From Methylopila sp. M107 (GTDB taxonomy: Bacteria; Pseudomonadota; Alphaproteobacteria; Rhizobiales; Methylopilaceae): 64,000 nt of DNA. Of the stretch, positions 24,878-33,368 are shown in pieces; the first letter of the stretch is position 1, and each line of letters opens with the position of its first letter. The notes beneath the pieces were generated by a model. It made no database searches. It was not told the DNA's origin and saw only the letters and a list, made by a program, of their open reading frames with translations. Both the position numbers and the translations under genes were made by a program. The stretch is from assembly GCF_000384475.1 (NCBI RefSeq), contig NZ_ARWB01000001.1, positions 4,330,123 to 4,394,122 on the forward strand. Reading direction: 5' to 3'.

Positions 24878-25882
24878 TCAGCTGCCCTCGACCGACTGGA
24901 TGTCCTCGAAGAAATAGTCCTTCCAGCTCGACGGCTTGTTCTTGAGCGCGCCGGTGCGGGCGAGGAAGTCGGCGTAGACCCCGGTGCGCTCGGGCGTCAG
25001 CTTGTACTGGAAATCCTGGTCCTCGAGGATCGAGAGCAGGAAGGCGCGATCGATCTTGGACTTCTCGACCCGGATATAGGCGTCGGCCGCGCCCGCCTTG
25101 TCGGCGTTGATGAAGTCGATCGCCTCTCGCAGAGCGAGGAAGAAGGCGTTGTAGGTCTTGGGGTTTTCCTCGCGGAACTTCGCGGTCGTGTAGGCGATGT
25201 TGACGGTCGCGGGGCCGCCGAGCACGTCGTAGGAGCTGAGGACCTTGTGGACCTTCGGGTTCTGCAGCTCCTGATACTGGAACGGCGGCGTCGCGAAATG
25301 GCCGGTGATCTCGGTCGAGCCCGAGGTCAGCGCCGCGACAGCGTCGGGATGGGGCAGCGAGACGGTGATGTCGTCGAGCTGCTTGTGATTGCCGACGCCG
25401 AACTCCTTCTCGGCCGCGATCTGCAGCGTGCGCGACTGGATCGACACGCCGACCGAGGGCACCGCGATCTTGTCGGCCTTGGTGAAGTCCTTGATGGTCT
25501 TCACGTTCGGATTGTTGGTGACGAGGAAGAAGGGCAGGGAGCCGAGCGAGGCGATGCCCTTGACGTCCTGCGAGCCCTTGGTCCGGTCCCAGATCGTGAG
25601 CGTCGGCCCCACGCCCGCCGTCGCGATGTCGACCGAACCCGACAGCAGCGCGTCGTTGACGGCCGCGCCGCCGCCGAACTTCGCCCATTCGACCTCGATG
25701 TCGACGCCCACTTCCTTGCCGTACTTCTCGATCAGCTGCCGGTCGCGGATCACATGCAGCGGCAGGTAGGCGATGCCGAACTGGTCGGCGATGCGGATCT
25801 TGCCCTCCGCCGCCGCAGGGGCGGGCAGGGTCGCCGCGATGGTCGCGACGGCGGCCGCGGCCGCTAGCAGAAATCGTTTCAT
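24878..25882 (-). CDS. SsuA/TauA-type periplasmic binding protein
   Basis: This 334-residue binding protein has a Sec signal (MKRFLLAAAAAVATIAAT to about AAAEG) and the family opening IRIADQFGIAYLPLHVIRD. It contains GSVDIATAGVGPTL and a PHPDAVAALTSG block. I chose the ATG at 25882 with GAGGAC upstream instead of the longer frame to 25978. It is the first gene of a binding protein-ATPase-permease operon, transcribed divergently from the TauD-like dioxygenase. Confidence 0.88.
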   Translation of the reverse strand: MKRFLLAAAAAVATIAATLPAPAAAEGKIRIADQFGIAYLPLHVIRDRQLIEKYGKEVGVDIEVEWAKFGGGAAVNDALLSGSVDIATAGVGPTLTIWDRTKGSQDVKGIASLGSLPFFLVTNNPNVKTIKDFTKADKIAVPSVGVSIQSRTLQIAAEKEFGVGNHKQLDDITVSLPHPDAVAALTSGSTEITGHFATPPFQYQELQNPKVHKVLSSYDVLGGPATVNIAYTTAKFREENPKTYNAFFLALREAIDFINADKAGAADAYIRVEKSKIDRAFLLSILEDQDFQYKLTPERTGVYADFLARTGALKNKPSSWKDYFFEDIQSVEGS

Positions 25883-25969
25883 GTCGTCCTCGGCTTCGGT
25901 GCTGGCTCGCGCGTCGGGGCGCGGCGCGGTCTGGCGCGCCAGCCGCCTCGACCGCCTTTGTCGAACGGG

Positions 25970-25986
25970 TTGACGCACAAAGTCAA
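25970..25986. promoter_or_regulatory. Inverted repeat TTGAC-N7-GTCAA in a divergent promoter gap
   Basis: Five-base arms spaced by 7 bases lie at the edge of an AT-rich stretch (25970-26015) in an otherwise GC-rich gap between the divergent sulfonate transporter and dioxygenase genes. The left arm can also serve as a TTGACG -35 box with TATCAA 18 bases downstream for the plus-strand gene. It is a candidate sulfur-responsive operator, by position only. Confidence 0.4.
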
Positions 25987-26086
25987 CTCAATCTATCAAT
26001 TCAATATACAAAACGATCGCGAGGGCGCGCCGAAGCGCGCGGCCTTTTCGCGGTCGGCGTCGATCTCGAACGGAAAGGCAGGACTG

Positions 26087-26998
26087 ATGAGCGTCGCAAC
26101 GGAGCTCTTCGACATCCGCCCGGTGGCGGGCCGCATCGGCGCGGAGATCGCGGGCGTTAAGCTCTCGGGCGACCTGCCGGCCGAGACTGTCGCCGCGATC
26201 CGCGCCGCGATCGTGGCCCACAAGGTGGTGTTCTTCCGCGACCAGACCGATCTGGACGACGCAAGGCAGGAAGCCTTCGGCAAGCGGCTCGGCTCGCTCG
26301 TGCCGCACCCGACCGTGCCGTCCGCGGCCGGCACCGAGGGGGTGCTCGACATCGACGGCGCACGCGGCGAGCGGGCGAGCTCCTGGCACACCGACGTCAC
26401 CTTCACGCCCGCCTATCCGGCCTTCTCGGTCCTGCGCTCAGCTGTCGCGGCAGAGACCGGCGGCGACACGCTCTGGGCCAACACGGCCGCCGCCTATGCG
26501 GACCTGCCCGAGCCGCTGCAGGAATTCGCCGACCGGCTCTGGGCGCTGCACTCCAACGTCTACGACTATGTCGGCGACCGGCAGCCGCAGCACCGCGCCA
26601 AGGAAGGCCTCAACCGCTACCAGACCGTCTTCACTTCGACGGTCTACGAGACCGAACACCCGGTGGTGCATGTGCATCCCGAAAGCGGCGAGCGCTCGCT
26701 GATCCTCGGCCATTTCGTGCAGCGGCTGATCGGCTTCGGCACCTCCGACAGCCGCCGCCTGCTCGCGATCCTGCAGGACCACGTGGTGCGCCCCGAGAAC
26801 ACGGTCCGCTGGCGCTGGAAGACCGGCGACGTCGCGATCTGGGACAACCGCGCCACCCAGCACCGCGCGATCGACGACTATGGCGACCAGCCGCGCGTCG
26901 TGCGCCGGGTGACCATCCAGGGCGTTGAGCCGGTCTCGGTGGACGGGCGCCGCAGCGTCGCGCGCTCGGGCCCGACGAAGCTCGAAACGGCGGCGTGA
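26087..26998 (+). CDS. TauD/AtsK-family Fe(II)/2-oxoglutarate dioxygenase
   Basis: This 303-residue dioxygenase releases sulfite or sulfate from organosulfonates or sulfate esters while decarboxylating 2-oxoglutarate. It shows the iron-binding H-x-D in SWHTDVTF near residue 102, the distal His in WDNRATQHRAID near 264 and the 2-oxoglutarate-binding Arg shortly after (RVVRRVTI). The family opening FDIRPVAGRIGAEI is present. I chose the ATG at 26087, with AAGG/AGGA upstream; the frame to 25958 extends through the promoter region. It is divergent from the SsuABC-like operon, with which it probably shares control. Confidence 0.9.
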   Translation: MSVATELFDIRPVAGRIGAEIAGVKLSGDLPAETVAAIRAAIVAHKVVFFRDQTDLDDARQEAFGKRLGSLVPHPTVPSAAGTEGVLDIDGARGERASSWHTDVTFTPAYPAFSVLRSAVAAETGGDTLWANTAAAYADLPEPLQEFADRLWALHSNVYDYVGDRQPQHRAKEGLNRYQTVFTSTVYETEHPVVHVHPESGERSLILGHFVQRLIGFGTSDSRRLLAILQDHVVRPENTVRWRWKTGDVAIWDNRATQHRAIDDYGDQPRVVRRVTIQGVEPVSVDGRRSVARSGPTKLETAA

Positions 26999-27043
26999 GG
27001 TGACGGTGAAAACGCGACAGGCAAGAGCCGGGACGCCACTCTT

Positions 27044-27171
27044 CACCTCTCCCCGGTGGGGAGAGGTCGGCGCGCAGCGCCGGGTGAGGGGGGCTCGCCC
27101 TTTCCGGAAAGCCCTGCTCCCCCTCACCCGCTCGGCTTCGCCTCACGACCTCTCCCCACCGGGGAGAGGTG
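27044..27171. repeat. Composite repeat with CACCTCTCCCC / GGGGAGAGGTG arms
   Basis: The ends CACCTCTCCCCGGTGGGGAG and CTCTCCCCACCGGGGAGAGG flank an inner pair GGGTGAGGGGG / CCCCCTCACCCG, forming a long hairpin-prone element between the dioxygenase and the LLM monooxygenase gene. Confidence 0.75.
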
Positions 27172-27238
27172 AAGGCCAGCGTTCTTCCTTCAGGCGATCG
27201 ACCTGTCGGTTCGAAGCGGTCGGTTGAGAGGAACCGAA

Positions 27239-28588
27239 ATGTCGTCAACACGCGAGATGAAGCTCAACGCGTTCATCCACCCGAGCGGGCATCACATCGC
27301 CTCGTGGCGGCATCCGGACGCGCAGGCCGACGCGGGCGTCAACTTCCGCCATTACGTCGAGCTCGCGCAGACCGCCGAGCGCGCGAAGTTCGATGCGATC
27401 TTCCTCGCCGACACGGTCGCGATGCATGAGGGAACGCCGGAAAGCCAGAGCCGCTCGGCGCGCTACGTCGCCCAGTTCGAGCCGCTGACGCTGCTGGCCG
27501 GGATCGCGGCCGTGACGTCGCGCATCGGCCTGATCGCCACCGCCTCCAGCACCTATAACGAGCCCTATCACGTCGCCCGCAAATTCGCCTCGCTCGACCA
27601 CATTTCGGGCGGCCGGGCGGGCTGGAACCTCGTGACCTCGGCGACCGAGGCCGAGGCGCTCAACTTCAGCCGCGACAGGCATCTCGAGCACGGCCTGCGC
27701 TACGAGCGCGCCCGCGAATTCGCCGAAGTGGTGACGGGGCTCTGGGACAGTTTCGAGGACGACGCCTTCTTGCGCGACAAGGCCTCCGGCCGCTTCTTTG
27801 ATCCCGAAAAACTGCACGTCCTCAACCACAAGGGCGCGCATTTCCAGGTGCAGGGCCCGCTGAATGTCGCCCGCGCGCCGCAGGGCCGGCCGGTGATCGT
27901 GCAGGCCGGCTCGTCCGGACCGGGTAAGAAACTCGCGGCCGAGACCGCGGACGTCGTCTTCACCGCGCAGCAGACGACCGAGGAGGCGACGACATTCTAC
28001 GCCGAGGTGAGGGCGCTGGCGGCCGCCGCCGGGCGCTCGCCCGACGACGTCAAGATCCTGCCGGGCGTCTCCGTGTTCGTCGGGCGCACCCTCGCCGAGG
28101 CGCGCGAAAAATATGACGAGCTGCAACGGCTGATCCATCCGAGCATCGGCGTCGCGCTGCTCTCCGGCATGCTCGGCCACGACCTGTCCGCTTACGACGT
28201 CGACGGGCCGGTCCCCAATCTGCCCGAGACCAACGACCACAAGAGCCGGCAGGCGCTGACGCTCGCGATCGCCAGGCGGGAGAACCTCACCATTCGCGGG
28301 CTCTACGAGTGGATCGCTGGCGCGCGGGGGCACTGGACGATCTTCGGCTCGCCGAAAGAGATCGCCGACCAGCTGCAGGAGCGCTTCGAGGCGCGCGGCG
28401 CCGACGGCTACAACATCATGCCGCCGCACCTGCCCGGCGGGCTCGACGACTTCGTCGAGCTTGTGGTTCCGGAGCTTCGCCGGCGCGGCCTGTTCCGCAC
28501 CGAATATGAAGGCGCGACGCTGCGCGAGAATCTCGGCCTGCCTTTCCCACGCCATCCGGCGTCGCGGCTCTCGTTGGCGGCCGAGTAG
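27239..28588 (+). CDS. LLM-class flavin-dependent monooxygenase (NtaA/SnaA/DszA/DmoA family)
   Basis: This 449-residue luciferase-like FMNH2-dependent enzyme opens MSSTREMKLNAFIH. It carries GGRAGWNLVTSATEAEALNF near residue 124, VQGPLNVARAPQGRPVIVQAG near 205 and a conserved HPSIGVALLSGMLG block. The ATG at 27239 has GAGAGG 7 bases upstream. The subgroup includes nitrilotriacetate, dibenzothiophene sulfone and dimethyl sulfide monooxygenases, so the substrate remains open. It leads a plus-strand run with the desaturase and two binding proteins. A partner FMN reductase is not in the window. Confidence 0.87.
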   Translation: MSSTREMKLNAFIHPSGHHIASWRHPDAQADAGVNFRHYVELAQTAERAKFDAIFLADTVAMHEGTPESQSRSARYVAQFEPLTLLAGIAAVTSRIGLIATASSTYNEPYHVARKFASLDHISGGRAGWNLVTSATEAEALNFSRDRHLEHGLRYERAREFAEVVTGLWDSFEDDAFLRDKASGRFFDPEKLHVLNHKGAHFQVQGPLNVARAPQGRPVIVQAGSSGPGKKLAAETADVVFTAQQTTEEATTFYAEVRALAAAAGRSPDDVKILPGVSVFVGRTLAEAREKYDELQRLIHPSIGVALLSGMLGHDLSAYDVDGPVPNLPETNDHKSRQALTLAIARRENLTIRGLYEWIAGARGHWTIFGSPKEIADQLQERFEARGADGYNIMPPHLPGGLDDFVELVVPELRRRGLFRTEYEGATLRENLGLPFPRHPASRLSLAAE

Positions 28589-28592
28589 CGCC

Positions 28593-29498
28593 ATGACGCG
28601 CGAGCCCCGCCCCGTCGTCGAATGGCCGACCGCAGCGCTCAGCCTCGTCATCTATGGCGGGTGGCTCGCGCTGACCTTCTGGCATGAGCGCATCCCGCTT
28701 CCTGTGCTCTGCGCGGCCGGCGCGTGGCTGGTGGCGTGGCAGGCCTCGCTGCAGCACGAGACGATGCACGGCCATCCGACCCGCAGCCGCCGGATCAACG
28801 ACGCGATCGGCTGGCCGCCGCTGTCGTTGTGGTTGCCCTATCCGATCTACCGCCTCACCCATCTCAGGCACCACCGCGACGAGCACCTGACGGATCCGCT
28901 GGAGGATCCGGAGTCGGTCTATTTCGCCTCGCCCGCCTGGGGCCGGCTCGGGCGGGTCGGACGCGCGCTCGCGACGTTCAACATGACGCTGGTCGGCCGC
29001 CTGACGCTCGGGCCGGTGCTGATGATCGGCGGCTTCCTACTGTCGGAAGCGCGGCTCTGCCTTGGCGGCGACCGGCGGCGCATAGCGATCTGGCTGCGTC
29101 ACGCGGTCGGCGTCGCGCTGGTGCTCGGCTGGACTTACGGCGTCTGCGGCATGGCCGTGGAGGTCTACCTGTTCGGCTTCGTGTTTCTGGGCGCCGCGCT
29201 GACGAGGCTGCGCTCGTTCGCGGAGCATCGCTGGGCCGAGGCGCCGGAGGAGCGCACCGCGATCGTCGAGCGCGGCGGCCTGCTCGGCCTGCTCTACCTC
29301 AACAACAACCTCCATGTGCTGCACCACCTCGCGCCGACCGTCCCCTGGTATCGGCTGCCGGCGCTTTACCGGGCGGAGCGCGCCGCGCTGGTCGCGCGCA
29401 ATGGCGGGCTCGTCTATCGCGGCTACGCCGACGTCGCGCGCCGCTTCCTGTTCCGGCCGCACGACGCGGCGCTGCACCCGGCGGAGACCGATCGATGA
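28593..29498 (+). CDS. Fatty acid desaturase-family membrane diiron enzyme
   Basis: This 301-residue membrane protein has the histidine boxes of the desaturase/hydroxylase superfamily: QHETMHGH near residue 53, HLRHHRDEH near 88 and NNLHVLHHLAP near 239. Several hydrophobic segments surround them. The diiron centre would oxidise a lipid or other hydrophobic substrate. The ATG at 28593 lies 4 bases after the LLM monooxygenase stop, and the gene overlaps the next one by 4 bp, so it belongs to the sulfur-linked operon. That context is unusual for a lipid desaturase and suggests oxidation of an organosulfur substrate or of a sulfur-starvation lipid; both are inference. Confidence 0.85.
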   Translation: MTREPRPVVEWPTAALSLVIYGGWLALTFWHERIPLPVLCAAGAWLVAWQASLQHETMHGHPTRSRRINDAIGWPPLSLWLPYPIYRLTHLRHHRDEHLTDPLEDPESVYFASPAWGRLGRVGRALATFNMTLVGRLTLGPVLMIGGFLLSEARLCLGGDRRRIAIWLRHAVGVALVLGWTYGVCGMAVEVYLFGFVFLGAALTRLRSFAEHRWAEAPEERTAIVERGGLLGLLYLNNNLHVLHHLAPTVPWYRLPALYRAERAALVARNGGLVYRGYADVARRFLFRPHDAALHPAETDR

Positions 29499-30322
29499 GC
29501 GGCCTCGCCTCCCTGCCGATGTACGACGCGCCCAAGGAGGCGCTGGCGGATTTCTGGGCCGCGATAAGCGAGCGACTCGCCCGCGCCGGCTTCGAGGCCC
29601 CTGACCGTCTCTCCGAGCCGTCCGATCTCGACGCCCATTGGCGCGACCCGGACCTGCTGCTCAGCCAGACCTGCGGCCTGCCGCTGTCGACGGAGCTTCT
29701 GGACAAGGTCGACGTCGTCGGAACCCCGCATTACGCAGCCCTCGGCTGTGCGGGTCCCGACTATCGCAGCCTGATCCTCGTCCGGACCGAGGACGAGGCG
29801 CGCCGGCCGGCCGATCTTCGGGGCCGGCGGGCGGCGATCAACGATTTCGGCTCGCATTCAGGCTCGAGCCAGCTGTTCTCCGTCGTCGCGCCGTTCGCGC
29901 ATCCGTCCGGCTTCTTCGACGGTTTTGTCATTTCGGGCTCGCACGCAGGGTCGATCGAGCTTGTGCGGGCGGGCGTCGCCGATGTCGCCTCGGTCGACTG
30001 CGTGACCTTCGCGCTCGCCGCCCGCGACCGGCCGTTCTCGGTCCGGGGGCTTCGGGTCATCGGCCGCTCGCCGCCGTCGCCCGGACTGCCCTTCATCACC
30101 GCCAAGGGCGGGCCGCCCGAACGTCTCGCGGCCCTGCGCGCCGCAATTCTGGCCGCCCTTCGCGATCCGGAACTCGCCGCCGCGAGGGCCGAGCTGCTGA
30201 TCCATGGATTTTCGCCGCTGTCGGCCGAGGCCTATGCGGAGTTCCCGAAAGCCGCTTTCGCGGGCGTCTCGACGCCCGCCGCCGTCCAGCCGATCGAGAT
30301 GGAGCGCCTCCTGCCATGCTGA
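29495..30322 (+). CDS. Leaderless PhnD/SsuA-like substrate-binding protein
   Basis: This 275-residue protein has the two-lobed binding-protein pattern (GTPHYAALGCAGPDYRSLI near 77, DLRGRRAAINDFGSHSG near 107, ASVDCVTFALA near 165) but begins MSGLASLPMYDAPK with no signal peptide or membrane segment. It therefore should stay in the cytoplasm, perhaps as a ligand sensor or carrier for the co-encoded enzymes. The ATG overlaps the desaturase stop (ATGA), and its own end overlaps the next binding-protein gene by 7 bp. The ligand is unknown. Confidence 0.72.
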   Translation: MSGLASLPMYDAPKEALADFWAAISERLARAGFEAPDRLSEPSDLDAHWRDPDLLLSQTCGLPLSTELLDKVDVVGTPHYAALGCAGPDYRSLILVRTEDEARRPADLRGRRAAINDFGSHSGSSQLFSVVAPFAHPSGFFDGFVISGSHAGSIELVRAGVADVASVDCVTFALAARDRPFSVRGLRVIGRSPPSPGLPFITAKGGPPERLAALRAAILAALRDPELAAARAELLIHGFSPLSAEAYAEFPKAAFAGVSTPAAVQPIEMERLLPC

Positions 30323-31251
30323 CACGCCGCGCCACGATTGCGGCCCTCGCCGCCGCGCCCTTCGTCATGACCTCCGGACGTTCGCTCGCGGAAACGCCGA
30401 AAGCGGTCCGCATCGGCTTCCAGAAGAACGGCTCGTTCCTCGTCGCGAAACTCCGCGGCGAGATCGACCGGCACTTCGCCGAGAAGGGCGTCGAGGTCGA
30501 ATGGCGCGAGTTCACCTTCGGCCCGCCGCTGGTCGAGGCGCTCAATGTCGGCGCGATCGACCTCGGCAGCGTCGGCGACACGCCGCCGATCTTCGCGCAG
30601 GCCGCGAAGTCCAAGTTCGTCTACGCCGCCGCCCAGAACGGCACCGGGGCCGGGATCATCGTCCCCAAGGACTCCTCGATCCGCGCCGTGCCGGACCTCG
30701 TCGGCAAGCGGGTCGCGATTCCGAAGGGCTCGGTCGCGCACAACATCACGGCGGCGGCGCTCGAAAAGGCGGGCTTCTCCTTCAAGGACATCACGCCGGT
30801 CTATCTCGCGCCCGCCGACGCGCAAGGCGCGTTCCGGCAGGGCGCGGTCGACGCCTGGACCATCTGGGACCCGTTCTTCGCGGTGGCGGAGGAGACCGTC
30901 GGGGCGAAGCTCATCGCGCTCGCGACCGACATCGCGCCGCAATACGGCTTCGCGCTCGCAAGCCGGGATTTCGCGGAACGGCACGGCGACACGCTGGCCG
31001 AAGTGATTGACCAGATCAGCCGCGCCGGGGCCTGGGCGGACCAGAACCGCGACAAGACCGCGGAGCTGTTCGCCGAAGCGACCGGCACGCCGCTCGCCGC
31101 CCAGCGCCGCGCCGTCGCCCGCGCCGGCTACAAGCTGCGGCCGCTTGACGAGACGATCGTCGAGAACCAGCAGAAGTCCGCCGACCGGTTTTACGCGCTC
31201 GGCCTGATCCCCGCGAAGATCGAGGTCGCGGAGGCGGTCTGGCGGCGGTGA
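30316..31251 (+). CDS. ssuA: SsuA-type aliphatic sulfonate-binding protein
   Basis: This 311-residue protein has an N-terminal export signal (MLTRRATIAALAAAPF..., cleavage near SLAETPK). It also has SsuA family blocks: IGFQKNGSFLVAK, VGAIDLGSVGDTPPIFAQAA, GKRVAIPKGSVAHN and DAWTIWDPFFA. It probably delivers sulfonates to an SsuBC permease. No ATPase or permease follows it, so it would have to use the transporter at 23.2-24.9 kb or one elsewhere. It is the last gene of the plus-strand run and is followed by palindromic repeats, facing ssuD. Confidence 0.85.
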   Translation: MLTRRATIAALAAAPFVMTSGRSLAETPKAVRIGFQKNGSFLVAKLRGEIDRHFAEKGVEVEWREFTFGPPLVEALNVGAIDLGSVGDTPPIFAQAAKSKFVYAAAQNGTGAGIIVPKDSSIRAVPDLVGKRVAIPKGSVAHNITAAALEKAGFSFKDITPVYLAPADAQGAFRQGAVDAWTIWDPFFAVAEETVGAKLIALATDIAPQYGFALASRDFAERHGDTLAEVIDQISRAGAWADQNRDKTAELFAEATGTPLAAQRRAVARAGYKLRPLDETIVENQQKSADRFYALGLIPAKIEVAEAVWRR

Positions 31252-31286
31252 GGCTTGGGGTATAAGGGCATCATGCGGGCCAGCGC

Positions 31287-31380
31287 CGTCATGCCCGCGT
31301 CTTCGCGGGTATCCACGACTTCGGCGTAGCGCTCAACGATCTCAGGAAGTCGTGGATACCCGGCTCCGCCGGGCATGACG
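31287..31380. repeat. Intergenic palindromic repeat (CGTCATGCCCGCG...GGGCATGACG)
   Basis: Outer arms CGTCATGCCCG / CGGGCATGACG frame the inner pair GTATCCACGACTT / AAGTCGTGGATAC. The element is very close to the copies at 11265 and 40222 and lies between convergent ssuA and ssuD. Confidence 0.82.
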
Positions 31381-31435
31381 GCTGAAGCGTCACAGCTGAA
31401 CTTCCAGGGTCTCACCGTTTAGTCGACACCCTTGC

Positions 31436-31534
31436 CGTCATCCCGGGCCTGTCCCGGGATCCATTGCCGCAACCGGATCATGATCGTTCGACGCGTCGGC
31501 GTTAATGGGCCCCGGCACTTCGGCCGGGGTGACG
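31436..31534. repeat. Intergenic palindromic repeat (CGTCATCCCGGG...CCGGGGTGACG)
   Basis: Hairpins ATCCCGGGCCTGTCCCGGGAT and GGCCCCGGCACTTCGGCCGGGG-like lie within CGTCA/TGACG ends. It is the second element in the ssuA-ssuD gap. Confidence 0.72.
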
Positions 31535-31559
31535 GCGGCGCGCTGCGAAATCTGGTCGT

Positions 31560-32690
31560 CTACGACACCGCCGCCGCCCGCACGCCGAACTCGCCCGCGA
31601 TGGTGCCGTGCGCGCCATGCGCGGCTTTCCCGAGGCCGAGATGCGGGAACAGCAGCTCCGCGACCTTGTGGGCCTCTTCGAGATGCGGGTAGCCGGAGGC
31701 GATGATCGTGTCGACGCCGATCGCCTGATACTCCCGAAGACGCTCCGCGACGGTCGCGGGGTCGCCGACCAGCGCTGTTCCCGCGCCCTTGCGCACGAGG
31801 CCGAGCCCGGCCCACAGGTTCGGCGCGATCTCCAGCCTGTCGCGCCGGCCGCCATGCAGCGCCGTCATCCGCTTTTGGCCGACGGAGTCGGATTCCGCCG
31901 CCTTCGCCTGCGTCGCCGCGATCGCCTCGTCGGTCACCTTGCTGATCAGCCGGTTGGCCGCGCCCCAGGCCTCCTCCGCGGTCTCGCGCACGATGAGGTG
32001 GATGCGCATGCCGAAGCGAAGCGTCCGCCCGCGCTTCGCAGCCGCCGCCCGCACGCGTTCGATCTTCTCCGCGACCTGATCGACCGGCTCGCCCCAGGAG
32101 AGGTAGACCTCGGTCTGGTCCGCCGCGAGCTCGATCGCGGCGTCCGACGAGCCGCCGAACCAGAGCGGCGGATGCGGCGCTTGCACCGGCGGAAAGGCGA
32201 GTTCGGCGCCTTTCGCCTTCAGATGCGCGCCCTCGAAATCGACCCGCTCGCCCGACAGCAGGCGCCGCCAGACGGTGAGGAACTCGGCCGCCTGATCGTA
32301 CCTTGCGTCATGCTCGAGGAACACGCCGTCGCCGGCGAGCTCCGCCGGGTCGCCGCCCACCACCACATTGAGCAGCAGCCGTCCGCCGCTGATCCGGTCG
32401 AGCGCCGCCGCCTGCCGCGCCGCGAAGGCGGGGCTCGTCACGCCGGGCCTGAGCGCCACGAGGAACTTGAGTTTTTCGGTCGCGGTGGCGAGCGCGGTCG
32501 CGACGATCCAGCTCTCCTCGCAGCCCTTGCCGGTCGGCAGCAGCACGCCCTCGAAGCCGAGCCGGTCCACCGCCATCGCGACCTCGCGCAGATAGCCGTA
32601 TTCGGCGGGGCGATGGCCGATGTCGGTCCCGACATAGCTGCCGTCGCCCTGTGTCGGGATGAACCAGAACATCGAAAGGGGGTTTGTCAT
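31560..32690 (-). CDS. ssuD: FMNH2-dependent alkanesulfonate monooxygenase
   Basis: SsuD desulfonates alkanesulfonates to aldehyde and sulfite using O2 and FMNH2 from a separate reductase. This 376-residue LLM-class protein has the SsuD blocks [13 protein letters not shown] at the start, [20 protein letters not shown] near 105, [12 protein letters not shown] near 182, and [15 protein letters not shown] near 285. The ATG at 32690 gives the usual family length; the longer frame to 32798 runs into a repeat. It is convergent with ssuA and transcribed alone from an AT-rich upstream gap. Confidence 0.92.
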   Translation of the reverse strand: MTNPLSMFWFIPTQGDGSYVGTDIGHRPAEYGYLREVAMAVDRLGFEGVLLPTGKGCEESWIVATALATATEKLKFLVALRPGVTSPAFAARQAAALDRISGGRLLLNVVVGGDPAELAGDGVFLEHDARYDQAAEFLTVWRRLLSGERVDFEGAHLKAKGAELAFPPVQAPHPPLWFGGSSDAAIELAADQTEVYLSWGEPVDQVAEKIERVRAAAAKRGRTLRFGMRIHLIVRETAEEAWGAANRLISKVTDEAIAATQAKAAESDSVGQKRMTALHGGRRDRLEIAPNLWAGLGLVRKGAGTALVGDPATVAERLREYQAIGVDTIIASGYPHLEEAHKVAELLFPHLGLGKAAHGAHGTIAGEFGVRAAAVS

Positions 32691-33150
32691 GATGATCAAC
32701 GCCGGCTGGAGGGATGAGCCTGGGCGGCTGGGCGCGGCCGGGTTCGCCCGCTTTCTGCGTGCTTCGGAGAGACCGGTCAGGCTGAACGCCGCCGTCATGC
32801 CCGCGTCTTCCCGGGCATGACGATGCCCGGCGTGCGCGCCAAAATCCTACATAATTTATCCAGTTATGCGAACGGGAATTTGCCGCGGCTTCTCCGGCGC
32901 GGCGCGGTTGTCGGCGGAATTGAGAAGCGAAATTCATTCGATTTTTGAACAGTTTATGACGGCCTGAAGTCGACGGCGAGACGCCTCGAACCGCTTCAAA
33001 ATTGAACGCGGCGCGCTCCATCAGCGCAAATCAGCCATGCAAAACCCTACTACTTCTATAGAATTATCTTGACCGTATTCGATCTCTCGGCGCAATTTCG
33101 CCCGAAGCGGCGCGATCGCGCTTCACGCACTTCTCATCGGGGCGGGCGGC
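32691..33150. other. AT-rich divergent promoter gap upstream of ssuD
   Basis: This 460-bp gap has a half-copy of the palindromic repeat at about 32793-32821 and two AT-rich patches (32845-32880 and 33040-33075) that could hold the ssuD promoter and the promoter of the plus-strand genes. A perfect 10-bp palindrome TTCTATAGAA lies at 33054-33063. No gene is seen. Confidence 0.45.
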
Positions 33151-33339
33151 ATGGCCAACGCGAGATTGATCAGGGCCGGAGGCCGGACCGTCGGCCTTCT
33201 GGTGCGGGTCTCGAGCGGGCGGTTCCGCTTCTTCTCGTCCACGCCGGCGGTCGACGCGCTCGACAACCGCGTCTTCCGCAGCCTCGCCGCGACGGTTCGC
33301 GCCGTCCGGGACTTGTCGCCAACCGCGCTCCGGTCGTGA
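33151..33339 (+). CDS. Small hypothetical protein, 62 residues
   Basis: A short open frame starts MANARLIRAGGRTVG and ends RDLSPTALRS. It is arginine-rich (about 19%) and has no signal or membrane segment. The ribosome-binding site is weak (GGGGCGGGCGGC). It lies 29 bp upstream of the TauE/SafE gene on the same strand, which favours a real leader gene. No family is recognised. Confidence 0.4.
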   Translation: MANARLIRAGGRTVGLLVRVSSGRFRFFSSTPAVDALDNRVFRSLAATVRAVRDLSPTALRS

Positions 33340-33368
33340 CCCGAGCCTAAACTCAAGAGACCGTCGCG

